Part shown: piece by piece, positions 7,442-18,869 of the stretch | How the letters are laid out: every line of letters begins with the position of its first letter | How positions within the stretch are numbered: the first letter of the stretch is position 1 | Origin: VXYK01 sp965221585 | Lineage (GTDB): Bacteria > Actinomycetota > Acidimicrobiia > Acidimicrobiales > Aldehydirespiratoraceae | DNA length: 64,000 bases | Assembly (NCBI GenBank): GCA_965221585.1 | Contig: OZ244898.1 | Coordinates: 3,006,978 to 3,070,977 of the forward strand | Reading direction: 5' to 3' | Notes under the pieces: generated by a model | The model's database searches: none | Told to the model about the DNA's origin: nothing | Seen by the model: the letters and a program-made list of their open reading frames with translations, nothing else | Made by a program: the position numbers and the translations under genes

Positions 7442-8539
7442 ATGAGCATGCAGTTCAGATGCGAAAGAGACGTGCTGTCAGATGCCCTCAACACCGCTGG
7501 CCGCGGCGTAGCCACCCGCGGAGCCCCAGCAATGATCGGCGGAGTCCGGCTCGAGCTCGCAGGCGACCAACTCACCGCAACAGGAAGTGACGGCGACCTT
7601 ACAATCTCAGTGACCGTCACAGTCAACGGAACCGGTGACGGCACCGCGGTCATGCGCTCCAAACTGATGGCCGACGTGGTCCGATCGCTGCGCCCGGGCG
7701 CAGTCGACGTGCTGATCGAGGACGACGAAGCACGCATCGTCGCCAACCCCTCGGAATTCTCGATCAAGGTTGTTGCCGGTGACGAATTCCCCGAGATACC
7801 CGAACCCTCGGGCGACGTCGTGACCCTCGACGCGGCGATGTTCAAAGCAGCGATCGAGCAGGTCGGCAAAGCCGCATCATCCGACGACGCCAGGCCGATC
7901 CTCACCGGCGTGCTCATGGCCGCGGAAACAGGCGGACTAAGGCTCGTGTCAACCGACTCCTACCGCCTCGCCATGTGCGACCTCGAAGGCCTCACCGTCC
8001 TCGGAGAAGGACAGAAAGTGCTGGTCCCGAGCCGCGCCCTCAAAGAACTCGCCCGGATCGTCGATGACGAGGAGGAGATCACGCTGTCGCTGGGGGAGCA
8101 GAACGCCAGCTTCTCAGTAGGCGGAGCCACCGTCACCACACGGCTCATCGAAGGCGACTTCCCCAACTACAACCGACTGATCCCCGAAACACACGAGAAC
8201 CGGCTCACCATCGACCGCGAGAACCTGCTCGACGCGCTGCGCCGCGTGCGCCTGCTGGCCCAGGAGTCGACCCCGATACGAATGTCGATGTCGTCGGCCG
8301 GGCTCGAAGTAGCCGCCGTCGCACAGGAAGTGGGCGAAGCACACGAAGCCCTCGAAGCCGGATACCAGGGCGAAGACCTAATGGTCGCGTTCAACCCCGA
8401 ATACCTGATCGACGGGATCGAGGTCTGCCCAGGATCACAGGTCGTGCTCGAAAGCATCGGCGAACTGAAACCCGCCCTGCTCAAATCGTCCGAAGACCCG
8501 AACTTTCTGTATCTGCTGATGCCCGTGCGCGTCAGCTAG
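7442..8539 (+). CDS. dnaN: DNA polymerase III beta subunit (sliding clamp)
   Basis: The ring-shaped processivity clamp of the replicase. The 365-residue protein has the three-domain clamp pattern, beginning MSMQFRCERDVLSDALNTAGR and ending NFLYLLMPVRVS, close to the conserved MPMR end that shapes the partner-binding pocket. AGGAG lies upstream. Gene order dnaA-dnaN-recF is conserved. Confidence 0.97.
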   Translation: MSMQFRCERDVLSDALNTAGRGVATRGAPAMIGGVRLELAGDQLTATGSDGDLTISVTVTVNGTGDGTAVMRSKLMADVVRSLRPGAVDVLIEDDEARIVANPSEFSIKVVAGDEFPEIPEPSGDVVTLDAAMFKAAIEQVGKAASSDDARPILTGVLMAAETGGLRLVSTDSYRLAMCDLEGLTVLGEGQKVLVPSRALKELARIVDDEEEITLSLGEQNASFSVGGATVTTRLIEGDFPNYNRLIPETHENRLTIDRENLLDALRRVRLLAQESTPIRMSMSSAGLEVAAVAQEVGEAHEALEAGYQGEDLMVAFNPEYLIDGIEVCPGSQVVLESIGELKPALLKSSEDPNFLYLLMPVRVS

Positions 8540-8563
8540 CAACAGGAGCCGCGGCCGCAGCTG

Positions 8564-9649
8564 ATGACAATCAACCGGCTGGAGCTGCTCGACTTCCGGA
8601 TCTACCAGTCCGCCGAGGTCGAATTCGATCCCGGACTGACCGTGATCGTCGGATCCAACGGCCAGGGCAAGACCAGCCTGCTCGAAGCCATCAGCTGGAT
8701 CGCCGGGCTCGGATCGTTCCGCGGTGTGGCCGACGACACCCTGGTCCGCGTCGGAGCTGACTCCGCAATCATCCGTGCCACCTCGACCGATCCCGCCAGC
8801 CGCGAACAACTCGTCGAAGTCGAACTACCGAGGATCGGCAGAAACCGGGTGAAACTCAACCGAGCGGCCCTGCGCCGCAAGAGCGACCTGATCGGGGTCG
8901 TCCCCGTAACCGTGTTCTCGCCCGACGACCTCGAACTCGTGAAAGGCGGACCCGCAGGCCGGCGGCGCTGGCTCGACGCCGCCGCGGCCAGCCTCCAGCC
9001 CAGCCACGACACGCTCTGCAACGACCTGGAACGGATCGTCAAACAACGCAACGCCCTGCTGCGATCCGCCGGAGGCCGCCTCGACACCGACGGAGCGTTC
9101 ACCCTCGACGTCTGGGACACCAAACTCGCCGAAACAGGCACAGCGCTGCGCAACGCACGGGAGACACTGCTCGAAGAGATCGAACCACAACTGTGCTCGG
9201 CCTATGAAGCAGTCGCCCAACAACCCACCAAGATCAGCGCGCGCTACGAAGCCAGCTGGCAGGGCGACCTGGCATCAGCCCTCCAAGAGAGCCGCACGAT
9301 CGACCTGCGACGAGGCGTCTCAACCATAGGACCCCACCGCGACGAGGTCACCCTGCAGATCGGAGCGACCCCGGCACGGACACACGGCTCGCAAGGAGAA
9401 CAACGATCGCTGGTGCTGGCGATGCGACTCGCGGTCGACTCGCTGATCCGCCGGAGCGGAAACGCCGAACCGGTGCTGCTGCTCGACGACGTGTTCTCCG
9501 AACTCGACACCGGCCGCGCCCAGGCGCTGATCGAAGCGCTGCCCGAAGGCCAACGACTGCTCACGACCGCCACCTGGGTACCCCCCTTCGCAACCCCCGA
9601 CAGAGTGCTCGAAGTCACCTCCGGAACAGTGCTGGAAAAGCCGTCATGA
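8564..9649 (+). CDS. recF: DNA replication and repair protein RecF
   Basis: An SMC-like ATPase that helps load RecA at single-strand gaps. The 361 residues carry Walker A GSNGQGKTS near residue 30, the ABC-type signature HGSQGEQRSLVLAMRL near residue 270, and Walker B VLLLDDVFSELD near residue 305. It starts 24 bases after dnaN and overlaps the next gene by ATGA. Confidence 0.97.
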   Translation: MTINRLELLDFRIYQSAEVEFDPGLTVIVGSNGQGKTSLLEAISWIAGLGSFRGVADDTLVRVGADSAIIRATSTDPASREQLVEVELPRIGRNRVKLNRAALRRKSDLIGVVPVTVFSPDDLELVKGGPAGRRRWLDAAAASLQPSHDTLCNDLERIVKQRNALLRSAGGRLDTDGAFTLDVWDTKLAETGTALRNARETLLEEIEPQLCSAYEAVAQQPTKISARYEASWQGDLASALQESRTIDLRRGVSTIGPHRDEVTLQIGATPARTHGSQGEQRSLVLAMRLAVDSLIRRSGNAEPVLLLDDVFSELDTGRAQALIEALPEGQRLLTTATWVPPFATPDRVLEVTSGTVLEKPS

Positions 9650-9957
9650 GCAGGGACGACGACGGGCCGAAAAAGCTCGGAGCAGGGTTCGAGCAGATGA
9701 TGCGGCACATGAACGCGCCCAACACCGATGTGCTCAGAGCAGTCTTCGTCCAATGGCCCGAGATCGTCGGCGAAGAGGTCGCAGCACACGCCCGACCCAG
9801 CGCCATCGACGGCAAAACACTCGTCGTAACCGCCGACGACACAACCTGGGCGAGCCAACTCCGCTGGCTCGAGAACCAACTGATCGAGAGGATCGAAAGA
9901 GTCTCAGGATCAGACCGGATAAACAAGCTGAAAGTCCGGGTCGCGCGGCAAGAATAA
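9646..9957 (+). CDS. DUF721 domain protein
   Basis: A small protein found between recF and gyrB in actinobacteria (Rv0004-like). The 103 residues contain the family pattern VFVQWPEIVGEEVAAHARP near residue 33 and a C-terminal WASQLRWLENQLIERI. The role is unknown, though some DUF721 members are thought to influence DnaA or DciA-type helicase loading; DciA shares this fold. The start codon overlaps the recF stop. Confidence 0.88.
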   Translation: MSRDDDGPKKLGAGFEQMMRHMNAPNTDVLRAVFVQWPEIVGEEVAAHARPSAIDGKTLVVTADDTTWASQLRWLENQLIERIERVSGSDRINKLKVRVARQE

Positions 9958-10188
9958 GCGCCTCGAACTGATAGACTCAAACCCAGTGTATGAGCCTGCA
10001 AATCAGCATCTCAAAGGCATCGCGACACCACCCGAACCCCGCAATTTGCTTGTGGTGCAGGGTTCGCCAGGGTCACCCCGGTGAGCGGGAACAACAAGCC
10101 AGGTATCCCGAATGAGAACGCCACCCGCGCAGAGGATCGCGCGGACACATGCAGCGAAGGCGTCTCGAACCAGCAAACCGAGGCAGAG

Positions 10189-12177
<1,989 letters not shown>

Positions 12178-12186
12178 GAGATCGAC

Positions 12187-14721
12187 ATGAGCGACACGCC
12201 GACAGTCGACCTTGACGACCAGGAAGAGCCCGACGAAGTGACCGCCGTCGAGATCCAGGAGGAGATGGAGAGCTCCTTCCTCGACTACGCCATGTCGGTC
12301 ATCATCAGCCGAGCGCTGCCCGACGCCCGCGACGGCCTCAAACCAGTACACCGGAGGATCCTCTGGTCGATGTTCGACCAAGGCTTCAGATTCGACCGGG
12401 CCCACGTGAAATGCGCCCGCGTCACCGGCGACGTCATGGCCCGCTTCCATCCGCACGGCGACAGCGCCATCTATGACGCGCTCGCCCGCATGGCCCAACC
12501 GTTCTCGCTGCGGCACCCGCTGATCGACTTCCACGGCAACTACGGATCACCCGAAGACCCGCCCGCCGCGGCCCGCTACACAGAATCACGGCTCCACCCG
12601 CTCGCCATGCACATGCTCGCCGGGATCGACGAGAACACAGTCGACTTCGTCGACAACTACTCCGGCGACTTCACCGAACCACAAGTGCTGCCGTCCCGCT
12701 TCCCCAACCTGCTGGTCAACGGCAGCCAAGGCATCGCCGTGGGGATGGCCACCAACATCCCGCCACACAACCTCAACGAGGTCTGCGACGCAGTGATCCA
12801 CCTGCTCCGCAACCCCGACGCCGGCGTCGGCGACCTGATGGAGCACATCAAAGGCCCCGACTTCCCGACCGGCGGCCAGATCCTCGGCCGCAGCGGCATC
12901 GAAGCGGCCTACCGGGAAGGCCGCGGCTCGATCAAGACCCGGGCCACGATCGAGATCACCGAGATCAAGGGCCGCCAAGCGCTGGTCGTCACCGCATTCC
13001 CGTACCAGGTCTCCGCAGGAGCGGTGGCCCGCAAGATCGCCCACCTCGTCGACACCCGAGAACTCGAAGGGATCGCCGACATCAACGACGAATCATCCGG
13101 AGACGACACCCGATTCGTCATCTCCCTCAAACGCGACGCCAACCCCGAAGTAGTGCTCAACAACCTCTGGAAGAGCACACCGCTGCAGACCAGCTTCGGG
13201 GTCAACATGGTCGCACTGGTCGGCGGGGTGCCGCGCACGCTCAACCTGCGCGAAGCCCTCATCGCCTACGTCGAGCACCAGATCGAAGTCATCACCAGAC
13301 GATCCCAGTTCCGCCTCGACGCAGCCACCAAACGCCTGCACATAGTCGAAGGACTGATCCGCTGCCTCGAACTGATCGACGAGATCATCGCCACCATCCG
13401 AGCCAGCGAGGACCGCACCGCAGCCCGAGAGGCCCTGACCACGGACCCCTTCGCGTTCTCCGAGGTCCAGGCCAACCACATTCTCGACATGCAACTCGCC
13501 AGACTCACCCGCCTCGGCCGGTCCGACCTCGAAGAAGAAGCCGAGCAGCTGCAGCAGGCGATAGCGGAACTCCAAGCGATCCTCGGCGACGACAAGAAGC
13601 TCCGCGGCGTGATCATCGACGAACTCGCCGAGATCCGCAGCAAGTTCGGTGAACCGCGCCGCTCGACCCTCGAGATCGACCCCGGCGAATTCGACATCGA
13701 GGACCTGATCGACGACGACCCGCTGGTGGTCACCATGAGCGCGGCCGGCTACGTGAAGACCGTCCCGGCCGAGGAGTTCAAGACCCAGGGCCGCGGCGGC
13801 CGCGGCGTCGCCGGCACCAAACTCAAGGACGAGGACACGCTGATCCACCTGATCTGGACCACAGCGCACTCGTATCTGCTGTTCTTCTCGACTCGGGGGC
13901 GGGTCTACAGACTGCGGGCCCATGAGATCCCGGTGGCATCACGCACCGCCCGGGGGACCGCCATAGTCAACCTCCTACCCCTCGAGGACGACGAACGAAT
14001 CCAGGCTGTCATCGACACCCGCAACTACGAGACACACCGGTACCTGTTCTTCGCCACCGCCAAGGGCCGGGTGAAGAAGACCCGCTTCAACGCCTACGAC
14101 TCCTCGAGACGGGCCGGTCTCATCGCCATCCGGCTCAACGACGACGACGAACTCGCGGAGGTTGTCCCCACCAACGGCCTCGACGACATCCTGCTGTCGT
14201 CACGGCTCGGCCAGACCATCCGGTTCAACGAGTCCAAGGTCCGAGAGATGGGCCGGGCCGCGGCCGGGGTCATCGGTCTGAAGTTCAAGAAGGCCGGCGA
14301 CGAAGTCGTGGCCTGCAACATTGCCGGAGGGACAGAGCTGCTTCATGTCACCTCCAACGGCTTCGGCAAACGAACCCGCGTGGATGAGTACCCGACCCGG
14401 AACCGTGGCGGCATAGGAGTCATCGGCATCAAACTCACAGAAGACAAAGGCTCTGTGGTCGGCGCGCTGGTGGTCGAAGAACACGACGAGATCCTGGCGG
14501 TGACCGTCAACGGCGTGGTGATCCGCACCCCGGCCGCGGCGATCTCGTTGCAGAGCCGCTACGGCAGCGGCGTGAAGGTCATGAGCCCCGACGGGGGAGA
14601 CGTCGTCGCGTCGATAGGCCTCGTCACACCAGGCGTCGACGACGACGACAGCGCAGACACGCCCGACGATCCCTCCGACGGGGGCGCAGCCGAGGAGCCC
14701 GACGAACCGGCCTCCGAATAG
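12187..14721 (+). CDS. gyrA: DNA gyrase subunit A
   Basis: The DNA-cleaving subunit. The 844 residues include the active region CARVTGDVMARFHPHGDSAI, with the catalytic tyrosine in AARYTESRL, and the C-terminal wrapping domain with a GyrA box QGRGGRGV near residue 535, which marks gyrase rather than topoisomerase IV. The quinolone-resistance positions read GDSAIYDALA, i.e. Ser and Asp, the sensitive state in most bacteria. The C-terminus ends in an acidic low-complexity tail rich in Asp and Glu. Confidence 0.98.
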   Translation: MSDTPTVDLDDQEEPDEVTAVEIQEEMESSFLDYAMSVIISRALPDARDGLKPVHRRILWSMFDQGFRFDRAHVKCARVTGDVMARFHPHGDSAIYDALARMAQPFSLRHPLIDFHGNYGSPEDPPAAARYTESRLHPLAMHMLAGIDENTVDFVDNYSGDFTEPQVLPSRFPNLLVNGSQGIAVGMATNIPPHNLNEVCDAVIHLLRNPDAGVGDLMEHIKGPDFPTGGQILGRSGIEAAYREGRGSIKTRATIEITEIKGRQALVVTAFPYQVSAGAVARKIAHLVDTRELEGIADINDESSGDDTRFVISLKRDANPEVVLNNLWKSTPLQTSFGVNMVALVGGVPRTLNLREALIAYVEHQIEVITRRSQFRLDAATKRLHIVEGLIRCLELIDEIIATIRASEDRTAAREALTTDPFAFSEVQANHILDMQLARLTRLGRSDLEEEAEQLQQAIAELQAILGDDKKLRGVIIDELAEIRSKFGEPRRSTLEIDPGEFDIEDLIDDDPLVVTMSAAGYVKTVPAEEFKTQGRGGRGVAGTKLKDEDTLIHLIWTTAHSYLLFFSTRGRVYRLRAHEIPVASRTARGTAIVNLLPLEDDERIQAVIDTRNYETHRYLFFATAKGRVKKTRFNAYDSSRRAGLIAIRLNDDDELAEVVPTNGLDDILLSSRLGQTIRFNESKVREMGRAAAGVIGLKFKKAGDEVVACNIAGGTELLHVTSNGFGKRTRVDEYPTRNRGGIGVIGIKLTEDKGSVVGALVVEEHDEILAVTVNGVVIRTPAAAISLQSRYGSGVKVMSPDGGDVVASIGLVTPGVDDDDSADTPDDPSDGGAAEEPDEPASE

Positions 14722-14769
14722 GCGAACAGCTTCCCCCAGCAAACCCGACACGAGGGGCGGTGCCAGGAC

Positions 14770-15132
14770 GTGCACGGCTGTTTCAAAGCTCGGCGAAACC
14801 GGCCTCAGCACCCCGAACAGGGACAGGCCGTGCCCATGATGGCGCTGCTCCTGGCGGTGGCCGCAGTCGTCGTGATCGCCATCGCCCGCCTCGGAACAGC
14901 CGCCGACGAAGCCGCACAGGCCCGAACCGCAGCCGACGCTGCAGCATTGGCAGGCGCGGCACAGGGTCTCGCCGCTGCGACCGAGCTCGCCGAAGCCAAC
15001 GGAGCCGCCCTCGTGGACTACGCCGCCTTCGGCAACCAGGTCGAAGTCCGGGTCCAGGTCGGGTCGGCAGTGGCGGTCGCCAGAGCCGAACGCAGCGTCG
15101 TCTGGGAACATCCCGCGGCCGTCAGCCAATAG
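14770..15132 (+). CDS. TadE/TadG-like membrane protein
   Basis: The 120-residue protein has the N-terminal pattern of Tad pilus-assembly proteins: a short basic leader, the conserved EQGQAVPMMALLLAV with one transmembrane helix (about residues 17-40), then ARTAADAAALAGAAQG, matching the alanine-rich AADAAALAGA motif of the family. It probably belongs to a secretion or pilus-like envelope apparatus, but no other tad genes are nearby. The GTG at 14770 has no clear ribosome site. The 3' end is part of an imperfect duplication (see 15082-15182). Confidence 0.65.
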   Translation: MHGCFKARRNRPQHPEQGQAVPMMALLLAVAAVVVIAIARLGTAADEAAQARTAADAAALAGAAQGLAAATELAEANGAALVDYAAFGNQVEVRVQVGSAVAVARAERSVVWEHPAAVSQ

Positions 15133-15182
15133 GGGCGACACGGGTCCAGAGCCGAACGCGGCGTTGCCTGGAACATCCCGCG
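15082..15182 (+). repeat. Imperfect 36-bp direct duplication spanning a gene end
   Basis: Bases 15082-15117, inside the 3' end of the TadE-like gene, recur at 15148-15182 in the intergenic region with three substitutions and one deletion. Both copies begin AGAGCCGAACGC and end GGAACATCCCGCG. The copy outside the gene is not translated. Confidence 0.7.
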
Positions 15183-15273
15183 TCGAGATCAACTGCCCCT
15201 ACACTTGGGCGATACCCGGCCGACGCTTCGGGCACGGTCCCCATGAGACCAGGCCCCATGAGACACAGTCCCC

Positions 15274-15972
15274 ATGAGTGAACCCACCAAATCCCAGCCA
15301 ACCAGGCCGAACAAACGACCCCAACGCTCCCAACAGCCGCTGGCGGCGTTCCTCCAACACCGGACCGCCAGCCGCCTGCGCGCCCGCAGAGTCAGGCGGC
15401 TGGTACGCCATATCGAGCCCTGGTCCGTGCTCAAAATGTCGCTCATCTTCTACTTCTGCCTCTGGGTGGTCCTGCTCACCGCCGGAGTGATCCTCTGGAG
15501 GTTCGCAGTCACCTCGGGCACGGTCGAGAGACTCGAGAACTTCATCGAGGAACTGTTCGCGTTGGAGACATTCACCTTCAACCCCGACCAGATCTTCAGA
15601 GTCAGCGCACTCGGCGGTCTGGTCATGGTCGTAGCCGGCTCAGGATTCACCGTGCTGATGGCAGTGCTGTTCAACCTGATCAGCGACCTGATCGGCGGCG
15701 TGCGGCTGACCGTGGTCGAAGAGGAGACCGCACGACCCCGCCCGAAACGCACCCGTCCCCGCTCAGGTTCGGCCGCTGCCAGACAGCCACAGAACCCCGC
15801 ACAACCGGGACCGGCACCGGGAGTCGTCAGACCAGGCCACAACGACCCGGCCACCCAACACCGCGGCCCTGCACAAGCCGACGACACACCGTTCTGGCCC
15901 GAAGATCGACGCAAGAAGCCGAACAAAGGGCCAAAACGGGGTTCTATGTCGAAACGGCCGTCGGACCGCTAG
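15274..15972 (+). CDS. DUF3566 two-helix membrane protein (Rv0007-like)
   Basis: In actinobacteria a DUF3566 gene regularly follows gyrA. The 232 residues hold a basic N-terminus, RHIEPWSVLKMSLIFYFCLW beginning a first transmembrane helix (about 50-75), a short loop with ALETFTFNPDQIFRVSALGG, a second helix (about 112-140), and NLISDLIGGVRLTVVEE, the family's end motif. The last 85 residues are a disordered Pro, Arg and Gln-rich tail. Role unknown; probably envelope-related. The upstream 40 bases carry three copies of CCCCATGAG, the last one giving the start codon. Confidence 0.85.
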   Translation: MSEPTKSQPTRPNKRPQRSQQPLAAFLQHRTASRLRARRVRRLVRHIEPWSVLKMSLIFYFCLWVVLLTAGVILWRFAVTSGTVERLENFIEELFALETFTFNPDQIFRVSALGGLVMVVAGSGFTVLMAVLFNLISDLIGGVRLTVVEEETARPRPKRTRPRSGSAAARQPQNPAQPGPAPGVVRPGHNDPATQHRGPAQADDTPFWPEDRRKKPNKGPKRGSMSKRPSDR

Positions 15973-15986
15973 CGTGGTCGCCTTGC

Positions 15987-16060
<74 letters not shown>

Positions 16061-16092
16061 CGTTTCGTGCCGCCGATCGACGGGAGGAACTG

Positions 16093-16248
16093 ATGGGCAG
16101 AAGCGGCTTGTTCACACTCATCCGCAGAGCCCTCGTTGCGATCGGAGCAGGGATCGCGGTCGCAGCCGCCATCCGAGTCCGAGGAAGCGGCGGCACACCA
16201 CCCCAAAAGGGAGGCTGGCGGGAACTCCGAGGCGACGACCTCCGCTGA
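16093..16248 (+). CDS. Small 51-residue membrane-anchored protein
   Basis: A short frame beginning MGRSGLFTLIRRALVAIGAG at an ATG with an excellent GGGAGGA site 4 bases upstream. It predicts one transmembrane helix (about residues 8-29) and a short basic cytoplasmic-type tail ending GDDLR. Its stop overlaps the start of the next gene (TGATG), indicating translational coupling. I do not recognise it. The strong ribosome site and coupling argue for a real gene. Confidence 0.6.
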   Translation: MGRSGLFTLIRRALVAIGAGIAVAAAIRVRGSGGTPPQKGGWRELRGDDLR

Positions 16249-17261
16249 TGTCGCACATCGTGGTCTTCGGGGCGGGTGCGACCGGAACACGGATCGCGCA
16301 GCAACTACTGGCCAGCGGCAAAGCGAACAACGTCGAAGTCCGCGACACCCGCAGAGAACGGTCGAGGCACCTCATCAGGCGATCCCGGCAGCTGGTCAAC
16401 GGTCGCGACAACACCCCGGAACTCGGCCACGGCCACCACATCGACCCCTCAATCGACCTGGTGGTGCTGGCCACCCCCGCCGCGAGCCAGGCCAACATCG
16501 CCCGGCGGGCGGTTCACCACGGCGTACCGGTCGTCGCCACATCGAACCACCTCTCAGAAGTGAGGCGACTGCTGGGACTGCACCAGGAAGCGCTGCACAA
16601 CAGGGTCCCGGTAATCGTCGGGGCAACCTTCATGCCGGGGCTCACCTGCCTGATCGCCCGCCACGGTGCCGAAGAATTCGACCTCCTCGACGAGATCCAC
16701 GTCGCCAAGGTCGGAACGGGAGGACCCGCATGCGCCCGGCAACACCACCAAGCCCTCTCGTCGGTCGGGCTGGACTGGCGCGACGGCCGCTGGGCCTCAC
16801 GTGCGCCCGGATCGGGACGAGAACTCGCCTACTTCCCCGACCCGATCGGCGGTCGGGACTGCTATCGGGGAGCGCTGCCAGACGCCCTGCTGCTCGTCCC
16901 CGAATTCCAAGGCGTGCAGCGAGTCACCGCGCGGATGGCCGCGACCCGCAGAGACCGATTGACCTCGCCGCTGCCGATGCTGAGCCCGCCACACGCCGAA
17001 GGAGGCCTCGGAGCGGTACGCGTGGAACTGCGCGGCCGGGTCGGAGGCGAAAGCAGAATCAGCGTGTTCGGAGCGGTCGAACGCCCGGCCTCAGCGGCCG
17101 CGGTGGTAGCCGTCAGCACCAGCCTGGCAGTGCTCGAGGGAGGATTCTCAGCCGGGGCCTACGGCCTGGCAGGAATCGCGGATCCACTCGCACTGCTCAA
17201 CGACATCGCCGAGCGCGGCGTTCGCCCGCTGCGCTTCGAAGGCGTGTCCATGTATTACTGA
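16248..17261 (+). CDS. Saccharopine-dehydrogenase-like NAD(P)-binding protein
   Basis: The 337 residues begin with a Rossmann fold: MSHIVVFGAGATGTRIAQQL (GxGxxG type), a basic patch after the second strand (RDTRRERSRHLIRR, suggesting NADP), and DLVVLATPAASQANIARRAV, the pattern of saccharopine dehydrogenase-like reductases. A second half with GATFMPGLTCLIARHG resembles the same superfamily. The substrate cannot be told. It is coupled to the small membrane protein upstream and is followed after 18 bases by a lipoprotein gene. Confidence 0.65.
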   Translation: MSHIVVFGAGATGTRIAQQLLASGKANNVEVRDTRRERSRHLIRRSRQLVNGRDNTPELGHGHHIDPSIDLVVLATPAASQANIARRAVHHGVPVVATSNHLSEVRRLLGLHQEALHNRVPVIVGATFMPGLTCLIARHGAEEFDLLDEIHVAKVGTGGPACARQHHQALSSVGLDWRDGRWASRAPGSGRELAYFPDPIGGRDCYRGALPDALLLVPEFQGVQRVTARMAATRRDRLTSPLPMLSPPHAEGGLGAVRVELRGRVGGESRISVFGAVERPASAAAVVAVSTSLAVLEGGFSAGAYGLAGIADPLALLNDIAERGVRPLRFEGVSMYY

Positions 17262-17279
17262 CAGCCATAGAGTGATGCC

Positions 17280-17930
17280 GTGACGATCAAGTTCAGGGTG
17301 GCTCTGTTGGTGGCTCTAGCGGTGGCGGTGAGCGCATGCGGAAGCTCGGACCCAGCCGACGAGCCCCGGCCGGCGGCTGAAGCAACCAGCCCCGACACCT
17401 CAGAACTGTGTCCCGAGGCCGAGATCGCGGAGCCCGAGCGGCTGGTTGTAGGTGAAGTCATCGAACTGCCCGACGACGGCAGGCAACACGTAATCTGCGC
17501 CGACTACGACCACACGCCGCCGGCCAGCGGAGCCCACTTCCCGGCGTGGCAGAACTGCGGCATCTACAACCACCCGGTCCAGATCCAGACCGCCGTCCAC
17601 TCCCTCGAACACGGCGCCGTCTGGGTGGCATACCAACCCGACATCGACCCCGCCGTACTCCAGACGATCACCGACCAGCTGAAATCAGAACGGTTCGCGC
17701 TGGTAGCGCCGTACCCCGGACTGCAGAACACCATCGTCCTCACCGCCTGGAGACGCCAACTGGCGGTGAACGACTGGTTCGACCCCGCAGTCGACGACTT
17801 CCTCGACACCTACATGGGGAGGTATTCCCCGGTCGCACCCGAGGCCGGAGCGTCCTGTGGACAGGCCGTCGGATCCGCACCCGACTCGCCGAACCTTCAC
17901 TACTTGGAGATCCTCGAACAGGTCAGCTGA
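17280..17930 (+). CDS. DUF3105 lipoprotein
   Basis: The 216-residue protein has a lipoprotein signal peptide with lipobox VSAC (Cys20) and an acidic linker. The DUF3105 pattern follows: DYDHTPPASGAHFPAWQNCG near residue 80 and VHSLEHGAVWVAYQPD near residue 110, with the conserved His residues that suggest metal binding. Two further cysteines (near 99 and 198) may form a disulfide. Function of the family is unknown; it is extracytoplasmic. Confidence 0.85.
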   Translation: MTIKFRVALLVALAVAVSACGSSDPADEPRPAAEATSPDTSELCPEAEIAEPERLVVGEVIELPDDGRQHVICADYDHTPPASGAHFPAWQNCGIYNHPVQIQTAVHSLEHGAVWVAYQPDIDPAVLQTITDQLKSERFALVAPYPGLQNTIVLTAWRRQLAVNDWFDPAVDDFLDTYMGRYSPVAPEAGASCGQAVGSAPDSPNLHYLEILEQVS

Positions 17931-17950
17931 GCAGGTCCGTCACCGAACAG

Positions 17951-18745
17951 TCAGCGATCGAGCACTGCCAACAGCTCGGCGTGGATCCGACTGTTGGAGG
18001 CGACAGCGGACCCGGAACTCCACACGTCGGGCCCCGTCCGGCCGTCGAACGTGCTGAAACTGCCCCCCGCCTCCGAGATGATCACCGCGATCGGCGCCAG
18101 ATCCCACGGGAAGGCCATCGGATCGATCATTGCCTCGACGCGGCCGGTAGCCACCAGGGCATAGCCGTAGGCGTCACCCCAGGTGCGCAGCTTGACAGGC
18201 GTCTCGAGCAGCGCAGACAGCGGCGCCTCCGGCCAGTAGCTGAAGCCGCTCGTACACACGTAGGAGCCGGCAAGGCCCTCATGGTCGTTGACCCCGCACG
18301 GCTCGCCGTTGAGAAACGCACCGAGGCCGCGTCCGGCGCAGATCGTCTCACCCAGCGCCGGCAGGTTGATCACACCCACCGCGGGGCCGTGCTCGTCGAC
18401 AAGCGCCAGAAGATTGCTGAACAGCGGCACACCCTTCATGAAGGCCTTGGTCCCGTCAATCGGGTCGATCACCCAAGTCCGGCCCGAAGCACCCGATGTG
18501 TCAGGATGCTCCTCACCGAGCACGGCGTCATCGGGAAAGGCGGCGTTGAGACGATCACGCATCAAGGTCTCCGCGGCAAGGTCGGCAGCGGTGACCGGCG
18601 AACCGTCACCCTTGACGTCGACGGAGAGACCCTTCCGGCGATACGACTCGAGCGTCAACTCGCCCGCCTGGAGCGCGATCTGAACACAGATTTCCAAGTC
18701 TGCCGGGTCAGCCGGAGTGGGACCGGTGGGGGAGCGCGAGGGCAC
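17951..18745 (-). CDS. hisN: Inositol-monophosphatase-family phosphatase, probably histidinol-phosphatase HisN
   Basis: The 264 residues show the lithium-sensitive phosphatase motifs: GEEHPDTSG (motif GEE), WVIDPIDGTKAFMKGVPLF (DPxDGT metal site) and FPWDLAPIAVIISEAGG (WDxAP). KAFMKGVPLFSNLLAL and RTWGDAYGYALVATGRVEAM are characteristic of HisN-type histidinol-phosphatases used by actinobacteria. It starts at a GTG and is convergent with the DUF3105 gene. A broader inositol or sugar phosphatase is the alternative. Confidence 0.82.
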   Translation of the reverse strand: MPSRSPTGPTPADPADLEICVQIALQAGELTLESYRRKGLSVDVKGDGSPVTAADLAAETLMRDRLNAAFPDDAVLGEEHPDTSGASGRTWVIDPIDGTKAFMKGVPLFSNLLALVDEHGPAVGVINLPALGETICAGRGLGAFLNGEPCGVNDHEGLAGSYVCTSGFSYWPEAPLSALLETPVKLRTWGDAYGYALVATGRVEAMIDPMAFPWDLAPIAVIISEAGGSFSTFDGRTGPDVWSSGSAVASNSRIHAELLAVLDR

Positions 18746-18869
18746 CCTTAGAAGCTAGTTGCTCGAGCGCTCGCCAAGTTCAACAACCCGCACAATTTTC
18801 AAGAAGTTCTATATATTTTCAATAAATCATCTGCTAAACCAAGACCACGATGCCCAACGACACCCGACA

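Noticed and set aside
18759..18869. Longer start for the hypothetical protein at 18870
   Set aside because: The extension is AT-rich and unlike coding sequence of this genome; the compact start at 18870 fits better.
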